From: Candidatus Melainabacteria bacterium
GTDB lineage: Bacteria; Cyanobacteriota; Vampirovibrionia; Obscuribacterales; Obscuribacteraceae
Assembly (NCBI GenBank): GCA_016212515.1
Contig: JACRFZ010000047.1
Span: 1-64,000, forward strand
DNA: 64,000 nucleotides
Direction of reading: 5' to 3'
Part shown: positions 18,602 to 27,712 of the stretch, one piece after another
Layout of the letters: each line of letters opens with the position of its first letter
Position numbering within the stretch: the first letter of the stretch is position 1
Notes under the pieces: model-generated
Told to the model about the DNA's origin: nothing
What the model saw: only the letters and a program-made list of their open reading frames with translations
The model's database searches: none
Program-made: the position numbers and the translations under genes

Positions 18602-19018
18602 TTACTGATTGAACCATTTATGTTGTCTGGGAATGCGGCGGTCTTCCATTGTCACATTTTTGCTGTCTTCCGGGTCCCAGGTGGCCACGGCTTGTCCCCA
18701 CCAGGCTTTGGCGTCTGTTACTGTTCTGTCGTTGATGCGGGCAGAACGCTGGCCACCTTTTTGCAGAATTTCTTGTTGCTTTCTGAGGGCGTCCTTGGTC
18801 TTTTCCATCTTGGCTTGTTCGATTAGAACCTGGAACTGTTCTTCCACCGTTTGCGGGTTGGTTTCTTTCAGTTCACTGCCGTGCTTTTCGGCCAGGCGCT
18901 CCAGGTTTTGCTGCCAGGGATTGACCTCGGCGGTCTCCTTGGCTTGCTCGGTGTGACCATGGCTGCTGGTCTTGATAATCTGTTTGATTTGTTGAAGAAA
19001 ATTCTGGAAGGAAATCAT
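18602..19018 (-). CDS. Hypothetical helical protein
   Basis: A 138-residue protein with GGAG upstream of its ATG. It is charged and mostly helical (EEQFQVLIEQAKMEKTKDAL), has no signal peptide, and ends in a Trp-containing segment (AKAWWGQAVATWDPEDS). Not recognised. Confidence 0.6.
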   Translation of the reverse strand: MISFQNFLQQIKQIIKTSSHGHTEQAKETAEVNPWQQNLERLAEKHGSELKETNPQTVEEQFQVLIEQAKMEKTKDALRKQQEILQKGGQRSARINDRTVTDAKAWWGQAVATWDPEDSKNVTMEDRRIPRQHKWFNQ

Positions 19019-19226
19019 AGTAAGAAAACTCCGGTAGCAATATTTGGTAGTTTCAAGCGATAGATAGGTTTTTTGAGTAGAGCCGGTCCTGTTAAGTTAA
19101 TTAGAGCGCCGGATTTTGCGTTGACTTGTGGTGTATTCCCATCGAGCTATGGCGGTAACGCCTGTCTGATTCAGATTAAGCGGTGTTAAGAGCTTCTTTG
19201 TATTTGATGCTCGCCCGTAGCAGCAA

Positions 19227-19260
19227 TAACAAACAGCCCCCCAGGTTTAGGAGGGCTGTC
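19227..19260 (-). terminator. Intrinsic terminator after thymidine kinase
   Basis: On the minus strand ACAGCCCTCC (19259-19250) pairs with GGGGGGCTGT (19242-19233), one G-U pair, then TTGTTATT. It lies just after the tdk stop. Confidence 0.8.
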
Positions 19261-19288
19261 AAGAAGAGTGATGGTTTGTAACGGATTC

Positions 19289-19921
19289 TTAGCTGGCCAT
19301 CTCTACAGTTTCGCCTGCCAGCACCAGGGTAGGCACTGCCTGCTCAACTTTAGGCAAATCCAGCCGCAGTTGGTATTCACCCGGCGGTTCAAAACAGTGA
19401 ATGCAGCGGGCTTCGTATTGAGCGTCGCCGACCAGAATCTGTTCACTTGAGTGCACCAGGCGCTGGGTGCGGCAGGCGAAGTCGGAACCGCACTTGCGGC
19501 AGACGGCCAGGAGCTTGTCGACTCGGTCGGCCATGGCCAGAAGGGTTGGTACCGGGCCGAAAGGCTTGCCGCGGTAGTCGAGGTCGAGACCGGAGGCAAT
19601 GATTTTCTTCTTCTGGCGCAGCAGGGTCTGAATTACATCTATCACGCCGTCGCCGAAGAACTGGCATTCATCGAGACCGATTACCACGGCGTGGGAGGAA
19701 TACTTGAGCACATCTTTGACGTCTTCCACGACTATGGCCTGGGAGGTCATGCCGTTGCGCGATTCCACATGATTGGGCTTGGAACGCGTATCGGTGGCCG
19801 GTCTCAGGATGATGGTCGGTAAATAAGCCAACCGCGCTCTTTCGATTCGTCTGATCAGTTCGCTGGATTTGCCGGCGCTCATACAACCGACAATCATTTC
19901 GAAACGGTAACCACTGAACAT
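19289..19921 (-). CDS. tdk: Thymidine kinase (type II)
   Basis: Salvages thymidine to dTMP with ATP. I chose the ATG at 19921, which has GGAG upstream and gives 210 residues starting just before the nucleotide-binding loop, the usual family layout. Visible are the P-loop VGCMSAGKSS, the Mg/base-contact DECQFF, the lasso region GLDLDYRGKPFGP, and the structural zinc site CRKC with CIHC. It has its own terminator. Two thymidylate kinase homologues are encoded near 62-63.6 kb. Confidence 0.94.
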   Translation of the reverse strand: MFSGYRFEMIVGCMSAGKSSELIRRIERARLAYLPTIILRPATDTRSKPNHVESRNGMTSQAIVVEDVKDVLKYSSHAVVIGLDECQFFGDGVIDVIQTLLRQKKKIIASGLDLDYRGKPFGPVPTLLAMADRVDKLLAVCRKCGSDFACRTQRLVHSSEQILVGDAQYEARCIHCFEPPGEYQLRLDLPKVEQAVPTLVLAGETVEMAS

Positions 19922-20354
19922 AAAGGCTATAGTCTCCAGGGAAGAATCTGCCAAAAACGCCAAATAGCGCTGCTCACCCGTCTTATATAGATGCATGGGC
20001 CGGTTTCAGTGAGCAAGATGCCATGCGGGTACTAATGGTAACCAAATTTGAACGATTTGCCAGATCAAATCGCTTTCATAATTGCCCGGCTCTCAGACCT
20101 TTTGGTAGTACTTGTTATTGCCTGGCGTTATTGTTTCGATATTTCGCCGATATTGGCTGCGCTGGAAAAGGGCAGAAATGCACGGTCAGGCGCCAAGATA
20201 AAATATATTGGACGACAACCCCGGGTCCTTAGCAGCTTTGGTGGCTGATACTACCAGTGGTACTACGGGCAGCGCCCGGGGGCAAACTTAAATGTTAACC
20301 GGCTTGTAAAGTGGGGCGGCCTATATTATTAACTGAGCCTGTTCAAATTCTCAT
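19922..20354. other. Intergenic region, nothing recognised
   Basis: 433 bases between the start of tdk and the stop of the fumarase-like gene. Only short reading frames of poor composition occur. It should hold the tdk promoter. No hairpin or repeat stood out. Confidence 0.5.
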
Positions 20355-21581
20355 CTAGTTTCTAAGTTTGAGGCGACTCAGATAACCTTGATTGAAACTT
20401 TTGAGGGCGCTTTTGAGGGCGTCGCTGCTGCTTAAGATGCCGTGGGCCGCCAGGCTTATGGCCGGACAGGCGCTGCGGTTTATGTCGGCTTGCAGGGCCA
20501 GGCTGACTTGCATTTCCTCAGCCTGCACCCTCAAACAGGCCAGGCTGAGGGTGCTGGAATGGGAAGTAAGCCGGTCCGGGCTTTCAACAGTGCTGTCGGT
20601 GAAGCTTTCGCTCAGTCCGCTCAAGACCTGGCACATGTGAGAGATATCTATAGATAGTTCTTTCAGCATGGCCGCCACTTGCTGCAAATCCATCACCGCC
20701 TGCCGCGAAAGTGTGTCGCCGCTTTTCTCTGTCTCTACCGGCGAGGTTGTCTGCTCAGCCTCGCGGAAAGGCATGCCGGTCAGATTCGCCAACTCCAGAG
20801 CGAAGGCATACTGATAGTTTTTGGGAGCATCCAGGGACAGCTCCAGAAGTTTATTGCGGGTTTCTTTCAGTCTTTTAAGATTTCGCTCGGCGGCATTGCC
20901 GAAAAGGCTGAAGACGGTTGCCGGTGCTAATTCTTCCCGGCTCTCGCGCCCCATCTGGCGCAGACCCTTTTCCAGGGTGAGAGACTGTCTGCGCACCAGC
21001 CTCTCCAGATCGAGCAAGGTGGACTCCAGATCCCGCAGGGCCAGATTGGCTGCCAGTCTTACTGCCGCCAGAAAATAGGAAGCGCCGGTCAGGGGCAGGC
21101 GCGCGGCGGCTTTGCCACTGGCTGTTGCTAGTGGCTTGTTTTTGATTTGCGCCCCTTGCCGGCCTTCATGGGCTCTCAGTCCGAGTAACTCTCTAGCTCT
21201 CCCCTCAACAACTTCGTTGAGATTGTCGAATACAGCTTCTCCCAGGGGCGAGAGGCGCAGGTCTACCAGCAGTTGATCTTTGAGCTGACCATTTAAGATT
21301 TCGTCCAGCACTTGCCCTTTCAGAGTTGTTGCTGCTTGCAGGGCGGCGCCGTCTGCGCCGTTGTCTCCGGCATCGCCGCTACGGGCCAGGGCTAGTTTTG
21401 CTTTATAGGTTAAGGCCAGGGCTTCCACCATGAGGGGATGCAGTCTGGTCTCTTGATATTGCATGGCGCCGGCCCGGGAGCGGCTCAGCCAGCGCGCCGT
21501 GCGCACTCCCCAGAGGGAATGCATCGGTACTTCCATTTCGCCTAATTCGTCTGCTTCAATGCGCAGTTCTGGTTTCTTCAA
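20355..21581 (-). CDS. Fumarase/aspartase-superfamily protein lacking the catalytic signature
   Basis: A 408-residue protein. The N-terminus matches class II fumarase and aspartase: LGEMEVPMHSLWGVRTARWL. The central helical bundle is recognisable (YAFALELANLTGMP near 265). Where active members have the GSSxMPxKxNP loop, this protein reads TDSTVESPDRLTSHSSTL, so the loop carrying the catalytic Ser and the substrate-binding Lys and Asn is gone. It is therefore probably not a lyase but a structural or regulatory derivative. No signal peptide. It follows the nucleotidase-reductase-TPR operon after 148 bases on the same strand and might be part of it. Confidence 0.7.
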   Translation of the reverse strand: MKKPELRIEADELGEMEVPMHSLWGVRTARWLSRSRAGAMQYQETRLHPLMVEALALTYKAKLALARSGDAGDNGADGAALQAATTLKGQVLDEILNGQLKDQLLVDLRLSPLGEAVFDNLNEVVEGRARELLGLRAHEGRQGAQIKNKPLATASGKAAARLPLTGASYFLAAVRLAANLALRDLESTLLDLERLVRRQSLTLEKGLRQMGRESREELAPATVFSLFGNAAERNLKRLKETRNKLLELSLDAPKNYQYAFALELANLTGMPFREAEQTTSPVETEKSGDTLSRQAVMDLQQVAAMLKELSIDISHMCQVLSGLSESFTDSTVESPDRLTSHSSTLSLACLRVQAEEMQVSLALQADINRSACPAISLAAHGILSSSDALKSALKSFNQGYLSRLKLRN

Positions 21582-21729
21582 GGCTTTTCTTCTTGCGGGG
21601 CTCGGGGCCCTCGGTTGAAATTGTTGTGAGGGGCTATTTTATGCATATTGCCCGGGAAATTACTTCAAGCTCAATTAAGGAAGGTTGGTTCGCCCTTGCC
21701 GTCGCTTAACGTCACCTGCCGACGAGACG

Positions 21730-22581
21730 TTACAAGTCGGAAATCGTGCTCAAGGTTTTGCGCGCCAGTTCCACTGCCTCATTGCTGGTATTGATACCGC
21801 CGGCAGTGCTAGGCCTGCCCGGCGTGTTTTCCAGACCGGGAATGGCTTGCTTGAGAAAGAGCCGTAAGTGATATTGTGCTTCCAGTCCTCTACCCAGGCT
21901 GGCCAGGGTCAGCCCTCGCAGAAGTATGGCGTTGACGTCGTTGCCGCCGGCTTGCTGGTACTGATCGAGGGCTTTGAGCGCGCCTTGATTGTCGCCCTGA
22001 GCCAGGAGACATTTGGCCACACCCAGATAGGCCAGGGCATAGCGCTTGTCGATGACCAGACTGCGCTGGTAGTCGAAGAGTGATTCTTTCAGATAACCTT
22101 CGCGGGCCAGGCGGTTGCCCAGATTGATGCGCAATTCCGGGGAGTCCATGCCTACCGAAGCGGCCAGGCGGAGCGCCTGGGAGTATTCATCGAGGGCTTC
22201 GCGAGAGCGGCCCATTTCATCATATACGGTGCCTAACCAGAAGTGAGCGGCCAGGTTGTTGGGCTTGAGCCGCGCAAATTCCTGAAAGGCGGCCAGGGCT
22301 TCCGCTAGCCTGCCGCCGGCATAGTGACTGCGACCCAGATAAAGAATGTCCAGATTATCCCTTGCGCCCTGGGTTCCCTTCAGGGCGGGCAAGCCCGGCT
22401 GGGCTTGCTGTGTTGTTTGGGGGGCTGCTTGATTGCTTAATTGATTTTGGGCCGAAGCCGATGCTACTGCTAAGACACTGAGGGAAAGCGCCGGAAGCAG
22501 GCTGCAAGGACCGCGGTTCCGGGACCCTGACCTGAAATTTGCCGTCTGCCGGTTTCTTGTTTTTTCAGACCGGGTAAGCAT
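21730..22581 (-). CDS. Exported TPR protein
   Basis: A 283-residue protein. The ATG at 22581 is preferred because AGAGG stands 6 bases upstream; a TTG 15 bases earlier is in frame. It begins with a basic segment and a signal sequence (LLPALSLSVLAVASASAQ), then TPRs from about residue 70 (LNLYLGRSHYAGGRLAEAL in style, AHFWLGTVYDEMGRSREAL, AYLGVAKCLLAQGDNQGAL). It overlaps the 3' end of the flavin-reductase-like gene by 17 bases, so they are co-transcribed. Confidence 0.78.
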   Translation of the reverse strand: MLTRSEKTRNRQTANFRSGSRNRGPCSLLPALSLSVLAVASASAQNQLSNQAAPQTTQQAQPGLPALKGTQGARDNLDILYLGRSHYAGGRLAEALAAFQEFARLKPNNLAAHFWLGTVYDEMGRSREALDEYSQALRLAASVGMDSPELRINLGNRLAREGYLKESLFDYQRSLVIDKRYALAYLGVAKCLLAQGDNQGALKALDQYQQAGGNDVNAILLRGLTLASLGRGLEAQYHLRLFLKQAIPGLENTPGRPSTAGGINTSNEAVELARKTLSTISDL

Positions 22582-23089
22582 CCTCAGCCTCTGCAAATTC
22601 GCCCGCCAAAATTCTATAGCTGCGATTGTAGCGGATCAGAGGCTTTTGCTGCTCGACGTTGCCCTCCAGGGTTCTTTCCATCGGTGCCAGGACAATCAGG
22701 GTACTTGAGGGTAAGGGCAGGCTTTCTTTCACGGCGGCTGTAAAGACTGTTAGTGCGTCAGCTATACCCGGTGCAAAGGTTGTTTTTCTGAGGGTAAAGC
22801 CGGCGGCCGACAAGGGGCATGGCTGAGATTTGTTGCTGAGGCGGCAGAGGGCCTCTTGATGGTGGTCGGCCATGATTGAGACGGTCACTTTTCCGCTTGC
22901 CAGGATGGCCGCGCCGGTGCGACTGCTCTTTGAGAGATTGGTGGCGAACAAAACCGGTGAAAGGTCGGCGTAGCTGAGGGAACTGACCATGGCCAGGTAG
23001 CCCTCACCGTCGGGTGGGGCGGCCGTAAGTACTACAACCGGACAGGCCACTAGCCTGGCCAGAAGCAAGTCGTCAGACCTGGAGGGCAT
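22565..23089 (-). CDS. Flavin-reductase-like (FMN-binding split barrel) protein
   Basis: A 174-residue protein resembling the flavin-reductase-like split barrel: PVVVLTAAPPDGEG, then AMVSSLSYADLSPVLFATN, SSRTGAAILASGKVTVSIM. The family binds FMN and reduces it or uses it for reduction of small molecules. The start ATG shares one base with the TAA of the nucleotidase gene (TAATG), a sign of translational coupling. Its role next to a nucleotidase is not obvious. Family assignment is from pattern only. Confidence 0.65.
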   Translation of the reverse strand: MPSRSDDLLLARLVACPVVVLTAAPPDGEGYLAMVSSLSYADLSPVLFATNLSKSSRTGAAILASGKVTVSIMADHHQEALCRLSNKSQPCPLSAAGFTLRKTTFAPGIADALTVFTAAVKESLPLPSSTLIVLAPMERTLEGNVEQQKPLIRYNRSYRILAGEFAEAEDAYPV

Positions 23090-25953
23090 TATCTATCTTT
23101 CTTGTTGGGGCTATCCGTACCGGCCACGACCGGTTGCGTGAAGAGTGACTTACCAGGCTGCATTATCTCACCGGCGGCGCCGGGAGAGCGGTCTATGATA
23201 CGACCTTCTACGGCACTAAATTTTACAGGATCAATGGTCTTGCCGGCGATGTATTCGCCAATCAAATCTACCTGGGAGACTTGAATAGCTTGTGCATTTA
23301 CTTCCTTATGCACTTGCTCAAGGGTCTTGCCCTGGCCGAAGATGTTGTGCTTAAACCATTTTTCGAGGGGGTGGAATCTGGTGGCGATGGTGTAGTTGCT
23401 GTCCGGGTTGTACGGTTCGAATTGTCCCTTGGCATTGCGTATTTGCAGATCTACTACTCTTTGACCGGAACTCAGGGGTGTCAGACCAGGCTTGGTGGTG
23501 TCGAAGGCGTAGCGAATGCCGCTTGTTTGAACAAAGTTTCCAGGTTCATCCACTAGTTCGGAGTGTGATTCCTGGAAGAGCGACTTCAGCTTCTGTGTCC
23601 AACTTGGTGCCGCCGGTGTCGCTCGTTCTCTCAGTCCGTACTCGATGGCGTCTTTTAGTTGGCTGCCCTTGAGTGTCACCATCACCAGTTCTTTCTGTTC
23701 GCCTTCTCGCTTACCGGCATTCATGACGATATTGGCAATATCCAGTCGCGTTAGCGGTTGTCCGGCCGGTATGTCGGCTCGAATACCGCCCGAGTGTACC
23801 ATCACCGCTTGTGGTGCGGAGTCGCCCAGGCGTCTTTGCAGACCGGAATGAATGGCGTCGGCCATCAGGTTGCCGATGGCTGTCTCGCGGTTGCGGCTGT
23901 TGGCCACTTCATAGGGGCTCACGGCCGTAGCTTCGTATTTTTCAGCTTTGAGAGCATTGATGTCGGCCAGGTTCTCATCGAGGAAGCGGCGCACCCCGGC
24001 ATCTTCCGGTATGTCGCTGGAGACCTGGTGCAGGCGGCCTGTAGTCTGGTAGCGATGTGCCGTGCCGTCCGGGCGAATGGCCTGACGCAATTCCCCTACC
24101 CATTTGCCGCTGTCGCCGGCCTGGACGATGGGTATTTCGAAAGTGCCGGAATTTCTGGAGCGTAAGAAGGGAATCAGGGCTTTGAAACTGCTCTCCGGCT
24201 GATTGGCTGAAGCCTGGCGTGTGCCGACCCAGAGCGGTCTCAAAAGAGTATCGTGGGAGTGGGCGCTGAAGATGCCCGCTACCTTCAGATCTTTGGCAAT
24301 GAGAGATTGAGCCAGTTTGATGTCTTCTCCCAGACCGAGGTGGGAGTGGATGTTGATGATTTTTACTCCCTGAGCATTCAGTTCGCGAATGGCTTTCTCT
24401 GCCGCCTGCTGGGCATCGATGTACTTGAGACCTTCGATGGCTCCTTCTTCAGTGGTCAAGCCGATGGTGCCGACTTTGTGCTCGACGCCGTCCTGCACAA
24501 CCGTGCGCACGGTGTAGGGTTTGAGGATGCGCTGGTACTGAGGGTAAGCACTTACATCCAGGTTGGCGGCCAGTAGTGATACATCGGGATGCTTCTGGAG
24601 GAGGGGCTCCATCACGGCCGGATAACGAGCCACGTCGCCTTTGCCGCCCGGGGCATCGTAGGCGTGATTGCCCGGTACAAATTCCTTGGCACCGGCCCGC
24701 ATCAATACTTCATTTTCAATCTGGCCGCCTTTGGTAAAGGCGAAATTCACCCGCCCCGACTCGACATCGCCGGGTACGATGAAACGAGCATCAACACCTC
24801 TTCTTGCCGAATCTTGCTGCAACCTGCCCACCAGGGTGGTCAGCCTCGGCATGATTTCGGTGTTGGAGTGGAAGTCGTTGATGTGATAGTTGTCCAGGCG
24901 CAGCAAATTTTTCTCCGGCATGACGGCTGCTTTCAGTTTGCCGGCTACATCTTTGTAGCGTACGATGGTGGTGCCGGCAAAGCCTAAGCCACCGCCCATG
25001 AAGGCACCCAGCCCGGTGTCGCCCACCAGTTGCGTGGCGGTCTTCGACAGCCCCTGATAGGGCGCTTGCTTGATCTCCTGCCAGTTTTCGCTGGTCCGGT
25101 GGGGCAGGCTCCAGATGGCGGCGCCTGTTGCACCACCAGTGATACCGCGCACCATGTTCGATTTGATACCGTTTGAAAGAGATTCCTTGGCCAGCATGTA
25201 GCCGGCATGTTGCGCTACCGGCGCCGCTACTGTGGCCCCCAACTCCGCCCGTCCCAGGCTGGTGAAATAGCGTGTGGCCACCATCTTTTCCACGGTGGAG
25301 GCGCCGATGCCGGAAACGGCATCAACGGCGCCCCAGGCCAGGTCGGCGCTGGAAGCGGTGCGCTCTTCCGGGGGCAGGGCGGCATGTTCGAGAGCTGTTT
25401 TGGAACCGTATTTCAAGACACCGCCGGCCAGCATGGCTACAGGCAGTGTCAGGGCTTTGGCCATGGGCGGCAGTGGCGCTGTGCGGGCCAGTGAGAAGGT
25501 TACCGTACCGCCAATACCGGCCGTCAGGCTGGACCCGACTTCGATGGCCGTGTGAGCGAAACCGCCGGGCTTAGACTTGTCGGCTCCGGTGGCTGCAAAA
25601 CCGGGCTCTGCTAATTTCATGCCGCTGAATTTCTGTTCGGCAGTGAGGGTGCCCAGTCCTGAGAGGCGTAACTGGTCTTTGGTTTCAGTTGCCGGCCCGG
25701 GCTTGTCTGCTGTCTCAGACTTGCTTTCCGCATTAGCGGCGATGCCGCTCTTTTGCGCTTTGCCCTGCTCCTGCATTTCTTGCACAAGACGCACGGAGGC
25801 ACTGTCATTCTCAGTCTTCTGCGGCTCTCGACCTTGATCTGAAGTCTTACCGGCATTAAAGCCGACTCTAGATGAGTCCAAAAGCGCTCTATCGAGCGCG
25901 TCAGAAGCGGGAGTTTGTGCTGTCCTGATTGCTACTTCGGGGGTGAAGGCCAA
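23089..25953 (-). CDS. 5'-nucleotidase/cyclic phosphodiesterase-type protein with long N-terminal domain
   Basis: A 954-residue protein, TTG start with GAGGA seven bases upstream. Residues from about 352 match the UshA family: metallophosphatase motifs NDFHSN, PGDVESG, PGNHAYD, NIHSHLG and SAHSHD, then the C-terminal nucleotidase domain with AIGNLMADAIHS and HSGGIRADIPAG. Such enzymes remove phosphate from nucleotides, usually outside the cytoplasm. Here there is no signal peptide; instead residues 1-340 are a disordered stretch followed by a Gly/Ala-rich helical region (GSSLTAGIGGTVTFSLA, GGATGAAIWSLP, GLGAFMGGGLGFAG) with possible membrane character. First gene of a three-gene operon with TAATG coupling downstream. 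Confidence 0.85.
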   Translation of the reverse strand: MAFTPEVAIRTAQTPASDALDRALLDSSRVGFNAGKTSDQGREPQKTENDSASVRLVQEMQEQGKAQKSGIAANAESKSETADKPGPATETKDQLRLSGLGTLTAEQKFSGMKLAEPGFAATGADKSKPGGFAHTAIEVGSSLTAGIGGTVTFSLARTAPLPPMAKALTLPVAMLAGGVLKYGSKTALEHAALPPEERTASSADLAWGAVDAVSGIGASTVEKMVATRYFTSLGRAELGATVAAPVAQHAGYMLAKESLSNGIKSNMVRGITGGATGAAIWSLPHRTSENWQEIKQAPYQGLSKTATQLVGDTGLGAFMGGGLGFAGTTIVRYKDVAGKLKAAVMPEKNLLRLDNYHINDFHSNTEIMPRLTTLVGRLQQDSARRGVDARFIVPGDVESGRVNFAFTKGGQIENEVLMRAGAKEFVPGNHAYDAPGGKGDVARYPAVMEPLLQKHPDVSLLAANLDVSAYPQYQRILKPYTVRTVVQDGVEHKVGTIGLTTEEGAIEGLKYIDAQQAAEKAIRELNAQGVKIINIHSHLGLGEDIKLAQSLIAKDLKVAGIFSAHSHDTLLRPLWVGTRQASANQPESSFKALIPFLRSRNSGTFEIPIVQAGDSGKWVGELRQAIRPDGTAHRYQTTGRLHQVSSDIPEDAGVRRFLDENLADINALKAEKYEATAVSPYEVANSRNRETAIGNLMADAIHSGLQRRLGDSAPQAVMVHSGGIRADIPAGQPLTRLDIANIVMNAGKREGEQKELVMVTLKGSQLKDAIEYGLRERATPAAPSWTQKLKSLFQESHSELVDEPGNFVQTSGIRYAFDTTKPGLTPLSSGQRVVDLQIRNAKGQFEPYNPDSNYTIATRFHPLEKWFKHNIFGQGKTLEQVHKEVNAQAIQVSQVDLIGEYIAGKTIDPVKFSAVEGRIIDRSPGAAGEIMQPGKSLFTQPVVAGTDSPNKKDR

Positions 25954-26202
25954 TCGCTTGTTCCTCTTGGCAACGCTTGCAGCAAGATTAACTCTATATA
26001 TTCATTTTGGTAAGGGTGGAAGATCCCGGGAACTGCGTAGCCTTCCCACTAAAGTCGACTAGCTTAAGCGCGTCTTATCTTCGCGCTCTCTTTCCGTTCC
26101 TGGCTGGAAGCCGATGACTCCTCTAGGGGCGGGAGGGGTTAAACTTGGTTTGCATTAAAGCACTTGGGGATGTGGCCTTTGACCGGTTGTGCAGTTCAAT
26201 TG

Positions 26203-26484
26203 ATGGAGGGAATGGCGGAGCGCTGCGCGCTCTGTCAGGGGCAGTTGTGTTTGCGGCAGCAGGTCTTGAATCTGGCTCTGGGCGAGGAGGAGCACTTACT
26301 CTGCCTGTTCTGTCTGGCGGCCGACAACGATACCGGTGCCGAGGAACTTCTTACCAGGCTTGGCGCTTATGTACGGGGACGGGAGTGCTTCTTGAAGGAA
26401 TGGCGTCGTTACACCGGTCTCAAGGACTGTCCGAGCCCCGATACCTGCCTGCCGAAAGTATGTTTTGAGAAAGAATTGCTGTGA
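26203..26484 (+). CDS. Small Cys-rich protein upstream of TusA-like gene
   Basis: A 93-residue protein with two Cys pairs, CALC and CLFC, about 27 residues apart, typical of a zinc ribbon, and more Cys near the C-terminus (DCPSPDTC, KVC). Start uncertain between ATG 26203 and ATG 26212. It lies 23 bases before the TusA-like gene, so the two may act together in sulfur handling; this is inferred from position only. Confidence 0.6.
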   Translation: MEGMAERCALCQGQLCLRQQVLNLALGEEEHLLCLFCLAADNDTGAEELLTRLGAYVRGRECFLKEWRRYTGLKDCPSPDTCLPKVCFEKELL

Positions 26485-26507
26485 CCAAGGCTAAATAGAG
26501 GGAGAGA

Positions 26508-26726
26508 ATGGAAGAGCTTGATCTGCGCGGTGTCAAATGCCCAATGAATTTCGTCAAAACTCGCCTCAAGCTGGATAAGATGGCCGCCGGCGAGCAACTG
26601 ACCGTCTTACTGGATGAAGGGGAGCCGGTGGAAAGCGTTTGTGCATCGGTGCAATCGGAAGGTCATGCCGTTGAAAGCTCGGCTCGCCAGGAAAGCTATT
26701 ACAGAGTTGTAATAAGGCGTAGTTAG
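26508..26726 (+). CDS. TusA/SirA-family sulfurtransferase-like protein
   Basis: A 72-residue protein with the complete TusA fold pattern: LDLRGVKCPMNFVKTRLKLD, then a GEQLTVLLDEGEP strand and VVIRR end. Cys11 is the persulfide-carrying residue in the family. The usual CPxP motif reads CPMN here, so the second Pro is missing. A GGAG lies upstream of the ATG. Family members relay sulfur to tRNA modification or other acceptors. Confidence 0.85.
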   Translation: MEELDLRGVKCPMNFVKTRLKLDKMAAGEQLTVLLDEGEPVESVCASVQSEGHAVESSARQESYYRVVIRRS

Positions 26727-26745
26727 CCTTCCTCCGGCGGCGCCG

Positions 26746-26782
26746 CCCCCCAAGTCAGGGCAGAGCGCCCTAACTTGGAGGG
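26746..26782. repeat. Long inverted repeat after TusA-like gene
   Basis: CCCCCAAGTCAGGGC pairs with GCCCTAACTTGGAGGG across a five-base loop, with few mismatches. There is no U-run on either side, so it may be a processed or weak terminator rather than a classical one. Confidence 0.6.
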
Positions 26783-26962
26783 TTGCCGACTGTGAGTGGT
26801 TGCTTGTGCGGGCACTTTGTTTTCCTTTCGGCGTCCTTATTGGGTGTGATTAGAAATTGTTGTCAGGCTTTGTCGCGTCAGACGGGCTACAATGGGCAGG
26901 ATTCTGCATTAGCCTGGTCTTAATCGATAAATCCCGGGCCAAAAAAATAGATTGAAAGCCAC

Positions 26963-27712
26963 ATGAGTCGTTCGAAGATGAAAGAGCAAAATCGAGAGTA
27001 TCGCCGGTGTCCTGCCAGAGCCCCTTATGCTGCGGCACTGCTTCTAGCCTGTCTGGCTTCCACGCATACTGCCTCTATGGCCCAGGGTGCCGGCACCGGT
27101 CATAAGCCGGTCAATCATCATCAGGGGCTCAGCGAGCATGTTGAAGACATCGGTGCCTTGAAGATGAAGGTAGAAGCCGAGCCCGGTGACGCTAAATTGC
27201 GCTACAGTCTGGCAGAAGCTCTGCGTAAAGCCGGACAAAACAAAGAAGCGGCCCGGGAATATCTGCAAGTCACCGAGACCGAGCCGACTTTCTATCACGC
27301 CTATCACCAGATTTCGGTCATTTCAAGCGACAAACACATACTCGACGAAGCCCTCGGGCGCCTCAATTTTCTCAAAGACGAAAGACCCAAAGACTTGCTT
27401 TTGCGAGTAGCGCTCTCTGAAATCTATGAGAAAAAGGGGGATTATTTCAATGCTTCCAAGGTCTTGATCGATCTTGTTTATCTCAATGAAGTGCCCGAAA
27501 AGTATGCCCAGAAAGTCAACAATCGCATCCGCTTGATGCAGGCTAAAGCCAAGGATTCTCACTCCCTCGACAAGGCTTATGTCGGCGACGAGCAAATGGA
27601 GAATGCGCCGCCGCCCTTGCCGGAAGCTACCCTCGGTCGTGACCTGTCCATTTCCAAGGTGAAGGAACCAAGAGTTATGCAAGGATTCGGTCATGCCACA
27701 TTATTGCCCTAG
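26963..27712 (+). CDS. Exported TPR protein
   Basis: A 249-residue protein with a signal sequence after a basic start (YAAALLLACLASTHTASMAQ). The TPR region (about 60-190) includes LRYSLAEALRKAGQNKEAAREYLQ and LRVALSEIYEKKGDYFNAS. It overlaps the following lipoprotein gene by 20 bases, so both are one operon. Confidence 0.78.
   Translation: MSRSKMKEQNREYRRCPARAPYAAALLLACLASTHTASMAQGAGTGHKPVNHHQGLSEHVEDIGALKMKVEAEPGDAKLRYSLAEALRKAGQNKEAAREYLQVTETEPTFYHAYHQISVISSDKHILDEALGRLNFLKDERPKDLLLRVALSEIYEKKGDYFNASKVLIDLVYLNEVPEKYAQKVNNRIRLMQAKAKDSHSLDKAYVGDEQMENAPPPLPEATLGRDLSISKVKEPRVMQGFGHATLLP

Noticed and set aside
20023-20248. Two short plus-strand frames between tdk and the fumarase-like gene
   Set aside because: Mutually overlapping, Cys/Arg-rich, no Shine-Dalgarno.
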